Shown here: positions 10,801-23,038 of the stretch, one piece after another
Numbering within the stretch: position 1 is the first letter of the stretch
How the letters are laid out: each line of letters starts with the position of its first letter
Origin: Hemibagrus wyckioides
Lineage: Eukaryota; Chordata; Actinopteri; Siluriformes; Bagridae
Assembly: GCF_019097595.1 (NCBI RefSeq)
Contig: NC_080720.1
Location: forward strand, 24,402,352-24,466,351
Length of the DNA: 64,000 nucleotides
Direction: 5' to 3'
The notes under the pieces: model-generated
The model's input: the letters and a program-made list of their open reading frames with translations, nothing else
Told to the model about the DNA's origin: nothing
Databases searched by the model: none
Program-made: the position numbers and the translations under genes

Positions 10801-12370
10801 AAAAACTCTGTTCCATGGCTCATGGCTGCCACAACACAATTAAAGCTCAAGGTAAATTGCATGCAGCTTTTTCTCTTGCATCATTCTCTTAGCCATCAAG
10901 AGTCAGATTTGCTTACATGATTTAGCCCTAAGTTACACATTCATGCATTCAATACTGCATAATGCTCTCTCTGATGCTATAATCTTGTTTGATTAGCAAT
11001 ATCAAGACTAGATTTCCTACAGTGTTGGGGGGGGGGGGGACATTTCATTTGTTGGGTTCTGCCCCTTTAAGAATGCGATGCTTAGTGCGTATATGATTCT
11101 GAATCATTTAAAAGAAGAAAACGAGGCACAGCACGAGATTCATGTAGCTGTTAAGACTTTAAACGATCAAATAACATCAGATTTGCTTTACATTTTTGAA
11201 TCTTTCCTGATCCCAGCGTGGTGAGCATATTTTATTGTTGTCTCCAAATCATCTGTAGTTTACCTTAAAGTTTATTGAAATCGCTGTGAATAATTAGCAT
11301 CTAAACGCAAAATGTGATGCAGTTGTTATTTAACTGATTATACACTTATTTGGTTTCTGATAAAAGGTGAAAGTGTTCTAAAGATATTTGTTAGTGTATT
11401 TTGAGATATTTGGAGTTTGAGCCTAATGTTTAGGGATTTATATAGAAGGATTCAGATTTTCTGAATTTATAATGTGAAATGTACTGATAGTGATGTAGTA
11501 ATCTAAGTGGAATAACTTGTTAATCCTATAATCTGATTTTATGTTGTTTATCTTTGTTTACAGTTTGACCACACACATACATACACACATACAATGATGT
11601 ACAACAATGCTACTGTAAAAAATGTATGTGAAAATTACAGTAAAAAACTGTGAAATAGCAACAGTAAAAGACTGTAAAATCCAAAGTAATCCAAAGGTCA
11701 CTGTAGTACATACATCAAATTACTGTAAATAAAAAACAGTATGTAACTTTAATTTTTACTCTCCTAATATGTAAAAATACACATTGTTACTGTGAAAATA
11801 GAAAATTTGGTAAAATTAACGGTAAAATGCCATAACTTCATAAACAAGTAATTACTCTAAAATCAAAGGTATTACTCTGTCTAAATTACAGATTTTGCTA
11901 ACATGTTTATTTAAATTTACATTATAAAACCTTTTACCATTCAGCAAAAAAAACAGAAACAAGATATTAAAAATATGGAATGTGTTTAAATATGGTTTGA
12001 ATCTGATAATGTGCTATATCCAATGAAACATTTTTATAGGCTGTAATTGTTTGGGTGTTTTGTGGTTTTGTGTTTTGTTTATGTTGTTTACTTGTGTCTG
12101 ATGTTGCCCCGGTTTATTTTTGTTGCTGCAGCTTTTCTAGTTCTGGGCTAGCTATATATTAGGCAGGTGCCCATGCAATATATTAGGCAGGTGCCCTAAT
12201 TAGCAGAATCATGACAAATATCTTTATAGACATAGTAAGAATATAGATATTGTCATGTGTATTTTATTCTACAAACACTGATTTAACCTCCCGCAGTGGA
12301 GGTTACGTGAACTGTAAACTTATTGTCTGCTCATGCGCATGCACTTCGTGAGTGCTTTTAAAATTACTTC
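10801..12370. other. Intron 1: AT-rich, ACTGTAAAA-type repeat, G run
   Basis: A run of 13 G lies near 11027. Between about 11600 and 11900 the words ACTGTAAAA, TTACAGTAAA and TACTGTAAAT recur many times in both orientations, which looks like a relic of a non-autonomous DNA transposon, class unknown. At 12284-12305 the arms TAACCTCC and GGAGGTTA form a short hairpin. No coding gene. Confidence 0.4.
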
Positions 12371-12376
12371 AGAGTA

Positions 12377-12543
12377 CTTGTTAATTTAGTACAAGGGAGG
12401 AGAAATAGACTGTGGGTGCACCCCTCACAGAAAAAAAGTCTTTGTACACCATTTTAACTCACATCCTGCCTAATTTTTTTTAAATTATTGCTTAAGAGCA
12501 CATGATAACTTGCTAATTTAGTAGCAGGGAGGAGAGACAAACA
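12377..12543 (+). repeat. Imperfect direct repeat, unit about 132 bp apart
   Basis: ACTTGTTAATTTAGTACAAG plus GGAGGAGA at 12377 recurs as ACTTGCTAATTTAGTAGCAG plus GGAGGAGA at 12509. Flanks (TTTTAACTCACATCC against TATAACTCGCAGTT) also echo each other, which suggests an old tandem duplication. Confidence 0.45.
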
Positions 12544-12789
12544 CTCATGCACTGCTAACGGAAAGTGAATTATCAAAGCCATTATAACTCGCAGTTAGCA
12601 CCATTTCTGTTTTTGTGGAAATACATTCATTGAACAACCTCTTGACTCTTTGGGAGTTTCCATCTTTTTGAGGAAAGTTGTCTTTTACTTACTTTTTAAA
12701 TTAAAAATTTTTTATAACTTTAGCTTACATTTGCTAGGTTAAGTTACAGGTTATCTTAACATTTATACTATATTATCTGCAATTTTGTG

Positions 12790-12915
12790 TTGCACTTACA
12801 TTTACAATTGTGGCATTTGGCAGACGCTCTTATCCAGAGCGACATACAAAAGTGCTTTGAAGTCTCTATCAATTAATACATTAAAACTTGTTCAAGACTT
12901 AGATATAGCTAGTTT
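12790..12915 (+). repeat. Dispersed teleost repeat, second copy
   Basis: ACATTTACAATTGTGGCATTT, GGCAGACGCTCTTATCCAGA and GCGACATACAAAAGTGCTTT are present in order. The family is the same as at 10690-10800. Confidence 0.55.
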
Positions 12916-13419
12916 AAGGTAACTCAGTTAACTTTAACTTCAAGGTAGATGTTCAGGGGGTGGGGGGGTATGTACTTCATTGAAGGCTTCACAGAAATGA
13001 ACCATGTTGTTTTAGTGCTTTGGAGATGGTTACAAACATTTTGAGGATATGGATTGTTTAAGCCCATGAAAGCCTGAGTTCATATAAGGAAATGATGAAA
13101 TACTCTATCTTTTAAAGTGCTAGTTGAGGTTGTTCCCCAACCGTTGATTGAAGAAGAATCACAATCAGTGGCGGCTGGTTCTAAAAAGGGGGGGTGTTGG
13201 ACATGCACCGAGTGTAAGCTCGACCACAATCAGTTCACTGCTGCTGAATTTGCAAATTTGGTCCACACTTGTTGATTCTTTTTTCTTCTATTTTTGTAAA
13301 GATATAACCGAATTTTCTTTCATCTCAAGATATTTCGCATGCTTCTACATTAATCAGGACCTGTCTGTTAACTGTCAATCTGACTCGTTGAGAAAGGTCC
13401 AATCGCATGAAGCCAAATA

Positions 13420-14633
13420 CACTACTCACAAAAAGTTAAGGAAATTTGGCTTTTGGGTGAAATTTATGGAAAATGTAAAGTTCACGCTACAGTGATATTA
13501 TATCATGAAAGTAGGGCATTTAAGTAGAAGCATACAATGGTGATTTCCTCATCTCAAACAATTTATTGAAACAAAAGCCAACAACACTGGTGGGTATACC
13601 ACAACAAAAAATGTCAGTGTCTCAATAATTTGTCATGTGCCTTTGACCATCAATTTCAGCTTGACAACGACGTCTCATGCTGTTCACGAGTCGACTTATT
13701 GTCTGCTGAGGCATGGCATTCCACTCTTCTTGAAGGGCGGCCCTCAGGTCATTGAGGTTCTGGGGTGCAGGGTTACGAGCCTCTACACGGCAACTCAGCT
13801 GGTCCCATAGGTTTTCTATGGGATTCAGGTCTGGAGAAAGTGCAGGCCACTCCATTTGAGGTACCCCAGCCTCCAGCAGCCATTCCCTAATGATGCGACC
13901 TCGATGAGCTGGAGCATTGTCGTCCATGAAGATGAAATTAGGCCTGTGTTGTTCATGCAGGGGCACAAAGACTATAAATTAATTATGTTATTCAGGTAGT
14001 ATTGTCTTGTCACTGTACCATTTACAAGATGTAGGGAAGTTCTGTATTGAGTAGACACACCTGCCCAGACTGTAACACCACCACAACAGTGGCTGATGCA
14101 TAGCGCTCTCCTTGACGTCTCCAACATTGTTGGCGGCCTTCATTTCTCCTCAACGTGAATTGACTTTCATCAGAGAACAGCACTGAGGCCCACTGGTCCC
14201 TCGTTTAGCGTAAATGCTCCCTGGCCCGACGCCTGTGCCTGGTGGTGTGGTCAGGTACCCTTGCAGGTCGTCTAGCACGCAGACCACGCTGATGTAAATG
14301 GTTTTGAATGGTCTGATGTGACACTTAGGTGCCTCTCACGTCCCTTAAATGTGCCTGGAGTTCAGTGGCATTCATCATCCAGTTCCGCAGAGCACTGTTC
14401 ACAATGAAGAAAATTTATTGGTCGATTCATGGATCAAACCCCAGTTGTGAATTTTGCCATGAAGCACCTTGTTAGAGAACAGCAAGTTATGCAAAAAGTA
14501 CTGAAACACTGAACAGTTGGACATGTGCATTCAAAAGTGTAGAGAAGTTCACCTGTAAAGGTTATAGTCCATTTTAGGTGCATCCTGAAATTTCACCCAA
14601 AAGGCGAATATCCTTAACTTTTTGTGAGTAGTG
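13420..14633 (-). mobile_element. Tc1/mariner-type element, internally deleted
   Basis: Inverted ends CACTACTCACAAAAAGTTAA lie at 13420 and 14633, each followed by a TA target duplication (13418-13419, 14634-14635). The length is 1214 bp. Compared with the related plus-strand fragment at 52489-53031, the part that encodes the N-terminal helix-turn-helix is missing near 14400, so the copy lost its DNA-binding half by internal deletion. Confidence 0.87.
13622..13966 (-). pseudogene. Tc1-like transposase, C-terminal catalytic half
   Basis: A 114-residue minus frame carries FMDDNAPAHRG (second catalytic Asp), then [18 protein letters not shown], which supplies the last catalytic Glu of the DD34E triad. 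It ends in a MRRRCQAEIDGQ helix typical of Tc1 transposases. The first Asp block should lie to the right (about 14100-14250), where the frame is broken. The HTH half is deleted. Within family knowledge this cannot give a working transposase. Confidence 0.82.
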
Positions 14634-14956
14634 TATATAAAAACAATATTGATTCATTAACAACAAACGTGGGAGGGTTCAAGGACAATTTGAAACAAGC
14701 CAATCAGAGCTCAGCCTCAAGTCACATGCTTTTCAAAAGTTTACGGACCTACATACACACTCGATTGTCCGGCGTCCCGCACACACACATGAACGAAATA
14801 GAGTTTTGATTTTTTTTTTTATTTAAACAAGTGATATGACCAGCAGTGGAATAGTGTGATTAAATGATTTTATTTTGTTATTAAAATATACAATTATTGT
14901 TAAGGTTATCAAGAGAAGACTGCGCCCCATATTGACCGACTGCCACTGATCACAAT

Positions 14957-16424
14957 TAGCACTTTTTAAGACCATTACTGGATAGTACTGGCTGGTATGC
15001 TGTTAATTCTTTTCTACTTGTATCTATTTTGCAGGAACCTCCCACTGTGCCTCATATCTCAGACCGCTCTGATTATAAATGGAAAAAGACCTGTTAAAGA
15101 TGAACCTGTCCAACTGAACTTTTAAGATTAATCAGTGGCTCAATAAGATCAATGGCTAATTAGACTACTTGAAGCATAAGGACAAGGTAACTATCCGTAC
15201 ACTGAAGTTAATAAATCTGTTTCTGGAGAGCATTTGAGCCTTTGTTCCAGGGATTTTGTGACACTTCAGACTAGGTTAAAGGCTGGTGGCATTGCTAAAA
15301 TCTAAGAATGTTCCTTAAGGTAAGTAAATTGACCACAAATATCCATCCATCCATCCATTGTCTACACCCACTTATGCCTAATTAGGCTGACCACAAACAC
15401 ATTTATTTTAATTATCTGTACATACTACTATTGTATAAGCCATCTTGTCATCATAAAAAGAAGTTGAAGTGTTTCACTTCTGCAACATTTCAGGTATGCA
15501 TTTAAACTCCTATGAGTTATAGACTTGGAGGAAACAACTGGCTGCCCACTGTGATACCCCAGAAAATGTGACATTTTAAACTCTTTAAACTCCAAGAAGC
15601 AAACCATTTTTTGTATTTTAAAGATTGTAATTTTTTTTGGCATTTTTGATTTTTTGGACAGTGGCAGTAAAAACACAGTGGAGAGAGATAGGATGATTTG
15701 CAGCAAAGGGCCTAAGCTGGAATTGAAGCTTGACAGCCTGAATAACAGTATGTGGTACCAGTTGAGGAACTTGTTTAGCTATTTATTTATTTATTTATTT
15801 GTCTCTTTCTAACTTTCTCCCTGTCAGTTATAAAATCATCAATTATAAAAATGACCTGCAAAACTATAACATATTTTAACCACTTTTTGAACAACTAGAA
15901 GGCTGTTTATCTCTGTGCAGGCAACATGCTCAAACTAACATGCATCAATCTAACCTTTGCTTTGTGTTATGTTTTCTGGCTGCAGAGAGGATCATATCAG
16001 CCCACAGTGGACAACATGCAAGTCCTGAAGCTGAACTAGTGACAGAACATGCTGTAGGTTCCAGTTTCTCGAACATCATGCCCAAGTCTAACCCATGTCT
16101 TCACACAAGTCTGGACTCATTCCTCTTTTTCAACCAGGGCAGTTAAGCCCTGATATGTGTACATAATGTTTATTCATTTCACCATGGATTATCCAATCAT
16201 ATGGAAACGTGCTGTTTTTTTTTTCAAGATTCCATTGCTAATTTGTGAGTATTGGACAAGATATTAGATCAGTTCAGATCAAACTGTTTTAAAATGGAAT
16301 ATGTACATGAAAAAAAGTTTCTTTAGTCTGACAATGGTATTTTTTTTGCCTTGGACCTTATTCACTTAGTAATTTATCATAAGCAGTTGTTGACAGTAAA
16401 ATGATCTAGATCAGCGTATCTATC
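14957..16424. other. Intron 1: no gene, SINE tail fragment and ATTT run
   Basis: Bases 15342-15385 (TATCCATCCATCCATCCATT then GTCTACACCCACTTATGCCTAATTAGG) match the 3' end of the SINE at 57.85 kb. An ATTT run lies at 15779-15800. Minus and plus frames here look like chance. Confidence 0.45.
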
Positions 16425-16672
16425 TGCCCTAATTGAAGATAACAAAAACAATCCTACATTTTTATTTAGTACTGTAGCAAAAATAACGGAGTAAAACCAC
16501 TGTAGAAAAGCACACACCATCTATATGTAGCAGCAATGACTCATGAATTTTTTCAATGAAAAAATTGACAATATCAGGCAAAAAAATTCAGACTATTCAT
16601 TTAAAACCAAATTATTTGATAGATAATCCTTAAGATAATATAACTATTTCTGATCAGAGTTTAGAATGCTTC

Positions 16673-17108
16673 TGTCACACCTCGCCAGCGCACTCATTCT
16701 CCTGAGTATTAATTTAGATCACCTGCACCTCATTAGCTAATCACCTCCACTCCCCTATTTAAGAACACTTCCTTCACTTCATCCCCATCTGGTCTCGTTT
16801 TTGACACCGACTCATGGTTACGTATTTGTTAGCTTTAGCCACCATGCTACTTAACCTAAGCTTTAGTCTAATCTCCCTACCTGCTTTCTTTCCCTTCTCC
16901 TCATCACAGTCCGATTACTGCTCTCACCACCTCTAGTTTCCTCAGTGTACGGCGTCTTCTTCATCCCTCAGCTCCGGTTTCCAGATCACTTCACCTAAAG
17001 CTGAGTATCCTCCACATGCCTTTCTCGACCTGCTTTCAGCCTCAATAAACACACCCCTTCCGGGGTTTGATCCTCCATTGTCTGTTCGTCTCTGGAGTTT
17101 TTGTGACA
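16673..17108 (+). mobile_element. Solo LTR (Gypsy-like) inserted in L2
   Basis: A 436-bp block begins TGTCACACCTCGCC and ends TTTTTGTGACA, with TG...CA ends and short terminal inversion. It is flanked by the 5-bp duplication GCTTC (16668-16672 and 17109-17113). It holds a TATTTAAGAA promoter-like box (about 16757) and GCCTCAATAAACACACC (about 17038), a good polyadenylation signal. No internal retroelement sequence remains, so it is the product of LTR-LTR recombination. Confidence 0.87.
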
Positions 17109-17139
17109 GCTTCACCCCGCTTCAAGAGCCTGATCTAAT

Positions 17140-17938
17140 TTCACTAATTTCCTCCTCAAAGCTTTCAGCCTGCATTCTATCTAAATCCCATGTCTTTCTT
17201 TAAACATATTACCAGTAGCCAGATATTACCAGTTATCAAACCCTTGATTAAAAAACCAGACCTCGACCCCTGTCAGCTGTCTAACTATAGACCAATATCA
17301 GACCTGCCCTTTATCTCCAAGCTCCTAGAGAAGGCTGTAGCACAGCAGTTATGTTCATACCTGCATAGAAATAACATTTATGAAATGTATCAGTCAGGAT
17401 TTAGGCCTCATCATAACACAGAGACAGCACTGGTTAAAGTGGTAAATGACCTGTTACTGGCTTCTGATCAGGGTTGTGTCTCCTTACTGGTGCTACTGGA
17501 TCTTAGTGCAGCTTTTGACACCACTGACCACACTATTCTACTTGATAGGCTAGAACATGTTGGTGTTAAGGGAACAGCCCTCTCCTGGCTTAGGTCTTAT
17601 TTGACTGACCGTTATCAGTTTGTAGCTCTAGATGGTGACTTCTCTATGCATACCATGGTTATGTTCGGTGTTCCACAAGGTTCTGTTTTAGACCCACTGC
17701 TTTTCTCCCTATATATGCTACCCCTTGGTGCAATTATTCGTAAACATGGTATTAGCTTCCACTGTTATGCGGACGACACACAGCTATATGTTTCAGCTAA
17801 GTCAGATGAGACATCAGCTTATTAAGATAGAAGAATGTGTAAAGGACATTAGACATTGGATGGTCACTAACTTCCTGCTTACCTCTGACAAGAGAAAGGT
17901 ACTTGTACTAGGACCAAATGCAGCTAGAAGTAAGCTTT
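17140..17938 (+). pseudogene. L2 reverse transcriptase, N-terminal and central part
   Basis: A frame of about 211 residues contains [52 protein letters not shown] (first catalytic Asp), [18 protein letters not shown] and [10 protein letters not shown] (catalytic YADD). All hallmark blocks of a non-LTR reverse transcriptase of the L2 clade are intact here. A frameshift follows at about 17823, and the L1 insertion splits the gene at 17938; the C-terminal part resumes at 22535. Confidence 0.88.
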
Positions 17939-18121
17939 CTTTTTCTTTTTTTTTTTATTCTTTATTTCTGAAACATTTTTGATTACAACTATTTACAACA
18001 GAGCCCAAGATCCGCCCATGTTACTATACAGATACACACATATATACATGCACATATAGTATAAACATAAATACATCCATATACATACATAGAGGGATAA
18101 GAAGTATATCTCAAGATTTCA

Positions 18122-21100
18122 CTAGGTCTGATAGAATCTCAATATGGTCCAAACAAAATTGTATTGTCCTTCTGTTGGCGCCATGCACTTTGGCTCTAGA
18201 ACACCCCAAAAAAGCAAATAGTAAATGTCTAGCAAATAGGACATCCAGGTATGTACAGCTGGGATAGCTGGATCTATCCACAATTTCAGGATAACCTTTT
18301 TAGCAGCAGTAAGGGCAATGAACAGAATCCTTTTTTTGATTTGCAGACAGTGACAGTGAGGAATCATCCATCAAGAGGAAAAGCAATGGGTCCTTTTTAA
18401 TTTAAGTCCTTGTAAGTTCAGTCAATATATCCCGAACCGAGGACCAGAACGTTTCAATTTGAGGACATTACCAGAACATATGTAAATATGTACCTTGGCA
18501 TGCACTGCTACATAAATGACAAAGGGAGTGGCATATGCCTTAGAAATTAGCTTATAATGGATCATTTGGTGAGCTGGGTTTTTTGAGGTAGCAAAACAGT
18601 TCCCCCAGACTGTATCCCAATTGATCAGTGTTAAGTTCCCTCTCCCAAAAGCCCTCAACAGGAATGTTTGAGTATTGTACCACAAGTGATGTACAAATTC
18701 TGCTCACAGTGCCTCTAGAATCCATATTATAGTCTGTCCAGTTTATCATAGGATGAGGAGATATTTTAGTTGACCATGGTACGCCATAAGTTTTCAATGC
18801 AGATCTTAATCTCAGGTATAAGAAAAAGGAAAATTCATCTTTTAAGATTTGAAATGATTTGAGTCCATAATCATTGTATACATCTTTTCATGTGTAAATG
18901 CCACATTCAACCCAGAATTTGGAAATGAACAGTTTATTACCAGTAAAAATATTATTGTGCCAGATGGGGGTAGAATCACTGATCTGAAACTCCCATAATT
19001 TTTTCTGCCATTTTCCAAATTGTGGCTTATGATTGGACCAAACTTTTCCAGAACTTTCTTGGATATTCCTGTAAAGAGTAGATCTTGCAGACGTACTGGA
19101 TAAATAATATTCCTTTCCAAAGCTCGCCATGCCACAGGGGAGTCAACATCCACCCAAGTCCTAAGTGCTCTCATTTGGTATGCTAAATAATAGGACCAAA
19201 AATCTGGTAGAGATAAGCCACCATGAGGTTTTAACCGATACATAGATTTGAGACTAAATCTCAAGGGCCGCTTATTATTCCACAAATTTTTTTTTACTGT
19301 TGTGTTGAACGCTTTAAAGTAGCCCATAGGTGGTGCTAGAGGTAACACTGAAAATAAAAAACGCAACTTTGGGAGTATATTCATCTTAATAGTGGCTATC
19401 CTGCCATGAAGTGCCAAGCAGAGTGGAGACCAACAGAAAAGGTTACTTGTAATCTTATCAAGAAGAGACTGATAGTTCAACTTGGAGATATGGGGTAATG
19501 AAGGAAAAACTCCAAGATAGTTAAATTGGTCACTATCTGGAATCATAGTGGGTAAGGACTGAATATCCAATTTAGCAGCTAAATTAAGGGGCATAAGTAT
19601 GGATTTGCTCCAATTAATTTTATAACCAGAGAGTTTACCAAATGTATCAAATAGTTTTAAGCATTCATTGACCGAATCTGTGATATTGGATACATATAAC
19701 AAAACATCATCGGCATAGAGTGAAATTTTGTGGGATGTATTCATACAGCTTATAGGAGTTATTAAAGAGCATTGTCTAATCGCTTGGGCCAAAGGCTCCA
19801 ATGATAAATTAAAGAGCAAAGGTGACAAGGGGCACCCTTGATGTGTACCTCTGCCAAGATAAAAGGAAGGTGAGATATAAGGACCACTAAGTACTCTAGC
19901 TGAGCAATCAAAATAAGTAGTTTTGACTGCTCTCAAGAAAAAGGAGCCAAACCCAAAATGCTCCAGAACGGACCACAGAAAATTCCACTCAATTCTATCA
20001 AATGCTTTCTCTGCATCCAGGAAGAGGATTGTAGAGGAGGCTGTGTATGAATCTGCTTGTTGAATAAAATGAAGAAGCCTGCGTATATTGTCCGCAGCAA
20101 ATCTTCCCCTTAAAAATCCTGATTGATCATAATTAATCAAATCTCCTACACATCTATCCAGTCTCAAGGCGAAAACTTTTGCTATTAGCTTTGAGTCTGT
20201 AGATAAGAGGCTAATTGGCCTGTAACTAGTGCATTCAAGTGGATCCTTTCCTTTCTTCAGCAATAGAGTTATTAACGCTGTATTTTGGTCCCTATGTAAA
20301 GTTCCTTTTTCTAATGCAAAATTAAAAGAGTTAAGAATTAAAGGTGCTATTATGTCCCACAATGTCTTCAACAACTCGGGGGGGGGGGATCCCATCCAGT
20401 CCAGGGGCTTTATTACTACTCATGGAATCCAGAGCAGATTTTAATTCCTCAATAGTCAAAGGACTGTCCATTATCTCACGCTGAGAATCATTCAACTTGG
20501 GAAGATTTAAGTTTTTAAGGAATGAATCAAAATTTGTTGAGTCAGTGTTGGATTCTGAAGTATACAAGTGCTGATAGTAGGATTCAAATACTCTATTTAC
20601 ATCTTTAGGTTGAGTATATACTAAACCCTCATGCCTAATAGCCGATATATTAGCTTTTGACTCAGCATCTTTCAACCTCAAAGCCAACAACTTAGAAGAG
20701 CGTTCTCCATGGAAATAATAGGACTGTCTAGTACGATGTATGATGAATTCAGCTCTATGTAAATATATAGCTTTTAATTCTGATTTAAAAACATTTAATT
20801 CTTTAGCTTTGGACTCAGAAAATTTACCTTTTAATTCTTTTTCTAGTAAATGTTTTTTTTTTCTAATTCAATTTTACGGCCCTCTATACGCGTTTTACTA
20901 AAGGATGAAAAACCTATACATATCCCCCTAATAAACCATTTAGCAGTTTCCCCCAGTACTTGGGGGTTAGAGGCTGAATCCCCGTTGATCTGCAAAAATT
21001 CCTTCAAAGAGCTGCGTAGTTCAGCCACAAATGTGCCATCCTGTAACAGGGACATATTAAATCTCCAACGGTTGTGTTTGTTTCTTAGGTAATCTAAGCA

Positions 21101-21163
21101 TTTGGTATGCTTAATAGGGCTATTTAACCCATTGACGTTCCATGACATTATATTTATTGCCAT
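18122..21163 (-). pseudogene. L1 ORF2 (endonuclease-reverse transcriptase), decayed
   Basis: It starts MAINIMSWNVNGLNSPIKHT, the L1 endonuclease start, but jumps in frame to HNRWRFNMSLL, a block normally about 180 residues later; the catalytic core of the endonuclease is deleted. Frame 20690-20331 gives the pre-RT block ending LDSMSSNKAPGLDGIPP. A G9 run at about 20380-20388 shifts the frame, and 20395-18842 continues as 517 residues of reverse transcriptase with FLDAEKAFDRIEW, GTHQGCPLSPLLF and SLYADDVLLYV. After 18890 the C-terminal part is split among several frames, ending with the KKRILFIALTAAKKVILKLW block near 18300. Confidence 0.9.
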
Positions 21164-21562
21164 GTATTGTTAAGGCAAAGCAGACCAACCAGAACTAAGG
21201 TGGAAACATCCTAAGGTAATCCCTCGAAAATATAGCGGCGATCAGAACATATACATACATAAGCATAGACATGTTGCACACAATAATGGATGCATAAAAC
21301 AGATTCAACTTACGTGGGCGGTCTCGGGCATAAAACAAAAAAACAAAAACAAGAACAACACCAAAGTGGGCAGTAAGTGAAGAGTTAGAACACACTCTTC
21401 TACCTGCCCTTAAAGTAAAAGTCTTTGGATGTGCGGCCAACCTAGCAGTCCGGTTCATTCGTCAACACTTGACCCGGTCATTTTTGGATGCAAAACCAGT
21501 CAGATTTTCTCAGAGAGGTCCTCCATAGGAACTACAGATTCATCCTCCTTCACCCCGAACTC

Positions 21563-22275
21563 TCATGGCACAGTTGTTTCAGCTCCCTTCAGAGAAGACT
21601 TTACGAAAGGATCCAGATAGAGATCCTTTTCAACCTCTGCCGGTGACTCAAGAAGTAAAATCTTCCCCTGGTGCGTGACTTTCACTACTGCGGGGTAGAG
21701 CATAAAAGACGATATTCCCAGCTGAGTTAGCTTTTTCCTTGCCAATGCCATCGCTCTCCTCTTGGACGCTGTGTGAGTACTGTAGTCTGGGAAGAACAAC
21801 AACATCGTTCCCATATACAAGATCTGTCCAGCATCTCAAGCTCCATTTAGGATCATATTCCGATCTTGATAGCGCAGCATCTTGAATATAAATGTACGAG
21901 TGGTTGTTTTTGAGTGTTCACCGCTATATATACACGGTGGGCTCTTTCAATCTTCATTACCTTGCTGGCGAGAGATGGGATCCATTTAGGAAGATGGTTC
22001 TGTATGAATCGCACGGGATCATCTCCTTCTGCGCCTTCTTTCAGCCCCACTAGACGGATATTAGACTGGCGGCTCTTATCTTCGATTCTTGCTAACTTTT
22101 CCTGAAGGGAATCCACGGCTAGCTTAACTTCCACCGTGTCTTTCTTTGCGTTAGGAAGAGCTGTCTGCATGTTGTCAAATTTGTTTATCAAACGAACATC
22201 TTCCTGAACCCCAAGTCTATCCGCAATAAGGGTGAATTCTTCCTTAAACATTTCCCTGACGAAGCTAAGATGCAT
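21563..22275 (-). pseudogene. L1 ORF1 (RNA-binding chaperone), frameshifted
   Basis: Frame 22275-21853 gives a helical segment with heptad-like charge pattern (residues about 40-80, probable coiled coil) and then IEDKSRQSNIRLVGLKEGAE, the start of the L1 ORF1 RRM-like domain. Frame 21820-21563 gives LLFFPDYSTHTASKRRAMA and FMLYPAVVKVTHQG, the C-terminal domain of the same protein family. A frameshift between the two (about 21820-21853) kills it. In L1 biology this protein coats the RNA as a trimer. Confidence 0.85.
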
Positions 22276-22534
22276 CTTTAGTTTGTCGGCAACAGTGGCG
22301 CGAAGCTCCCCCTCGGGAATATTACTAGGGTCTTTAACCCGCTTTTTCTCTGGGGAAGTTAGCGTTAGTTGAGCGCCATCTTCATTCGTTCACTGTTAAC
22401 ACAGCGATCAAATTAAGTCAAATGGTAATGGTTATACTGAAAACAAAAGAAGATTTAGGATACCGAGTCAGGGAGCGATTGAACTACACCGCCATTGCCA
22501 TCGGTGGGTCACGTGAACTCTAGAAGTAAGCTTT

Positions 22535-23036
22535 TTGATTACAAAGCAACGGTGAATTTTCTTTTGGTTTCCTCTTGTCCAGCAGTAAAAGATTGTGGTG
22601 TGATTATTATCGTCTTTCGTTTGAAGCTCATGTAGATCATATTACTAGGGTAGCCTTCCATCATCTCAGAAATATTGCCAAGATAAGAAATATAATGTCA
22701 CTTCATGATGGAGAAAAACTAGTTCATGCTTTTGTTACCTCTAGGTTGGATTATTGTAATGCCTTACTGCTGGATGTTCCAGTAGGAGCATGAACAAGCT
22801 CCAGTTAGTCCAGAATGCAGCAGCTAGAGTCCTAACTAGAACCAGAAGATATGAACACATCACTCCTATCTTAGCCACACTACATTGGCTCCCAGTCAAA
22901 TTTTGCATTGATTATAAAATCCTGTTACTGACCTATAAAGCACTAAATGGTCTCGCGCTGCAGTATTTGAGCAATCTTTTAGTCTTTTATGATCTGCCAC
23001 GCCTACTCCGATCAAAGGGTTCAGGTTATTTGGAGG
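22535..23036 (+). pseudogene. L2 reverse transcriptase, C-terminal part
   Basis: Continues copy 1 after the L1 insertion. It has AFHHLRNIAKIRNIM, LVHAFVTSRLDYCNALL, then after a frameshift near 22790 LQLVQNAAARVLTRTRRYEH, ILATLHWLPV and LLTYKALNGLALQYL. The last block (CTCAAGTAGCACAGGCTACAGC...) appears right of the Tc1 at 24286. These are the conserved C-terminal blocks seen in the other L2 copies of this window. Confidence 0.85.
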
Positions 23037-23038
23037 TA

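Larger units (their letters stand above)
13166..14948. mobile_element. hAT-type non-autonomous element (MITE) with nested Tc1-like insertion
   Basis: The ends are inverted: CAGTGGCGGCTGGT at 13166 against CAGTGGCAGTCGGT read inward from 14948. The 8-base duplication ATCACAAT flanks both sides (13158-13165 and 14949-14956). CAGTGGC ends plus an 8-bp target duplication are the signature of hAT transposons. Without the nested Tc1-like element (13420-14633 plus TA) the element is about 567 bp and has no transposase, so it depends on an autonomous relative. Confidence 0.85.
17939..22519 (-). mobile_element. L1-clade LINE inserted in L2, near full length
   Basis: The 15-bp word CTAGAAGTAAGCTTT occurs at 17924-17938 and 22520-22534 and is a target-site duplication. 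Just inside the left copy is a T-rich tract, that is, a minus-strand poly(A) with AATAAA signals. The 4.58-kb element has ORF1 at 22275-21563 and ORF2 at 21163-about 18122 in the minus direction, plus a 5' leader. Both ORFs are broken. Its antisense position inside L2 places it on the same strand as igfbp2, in intron 1. Confidence 0.92.
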
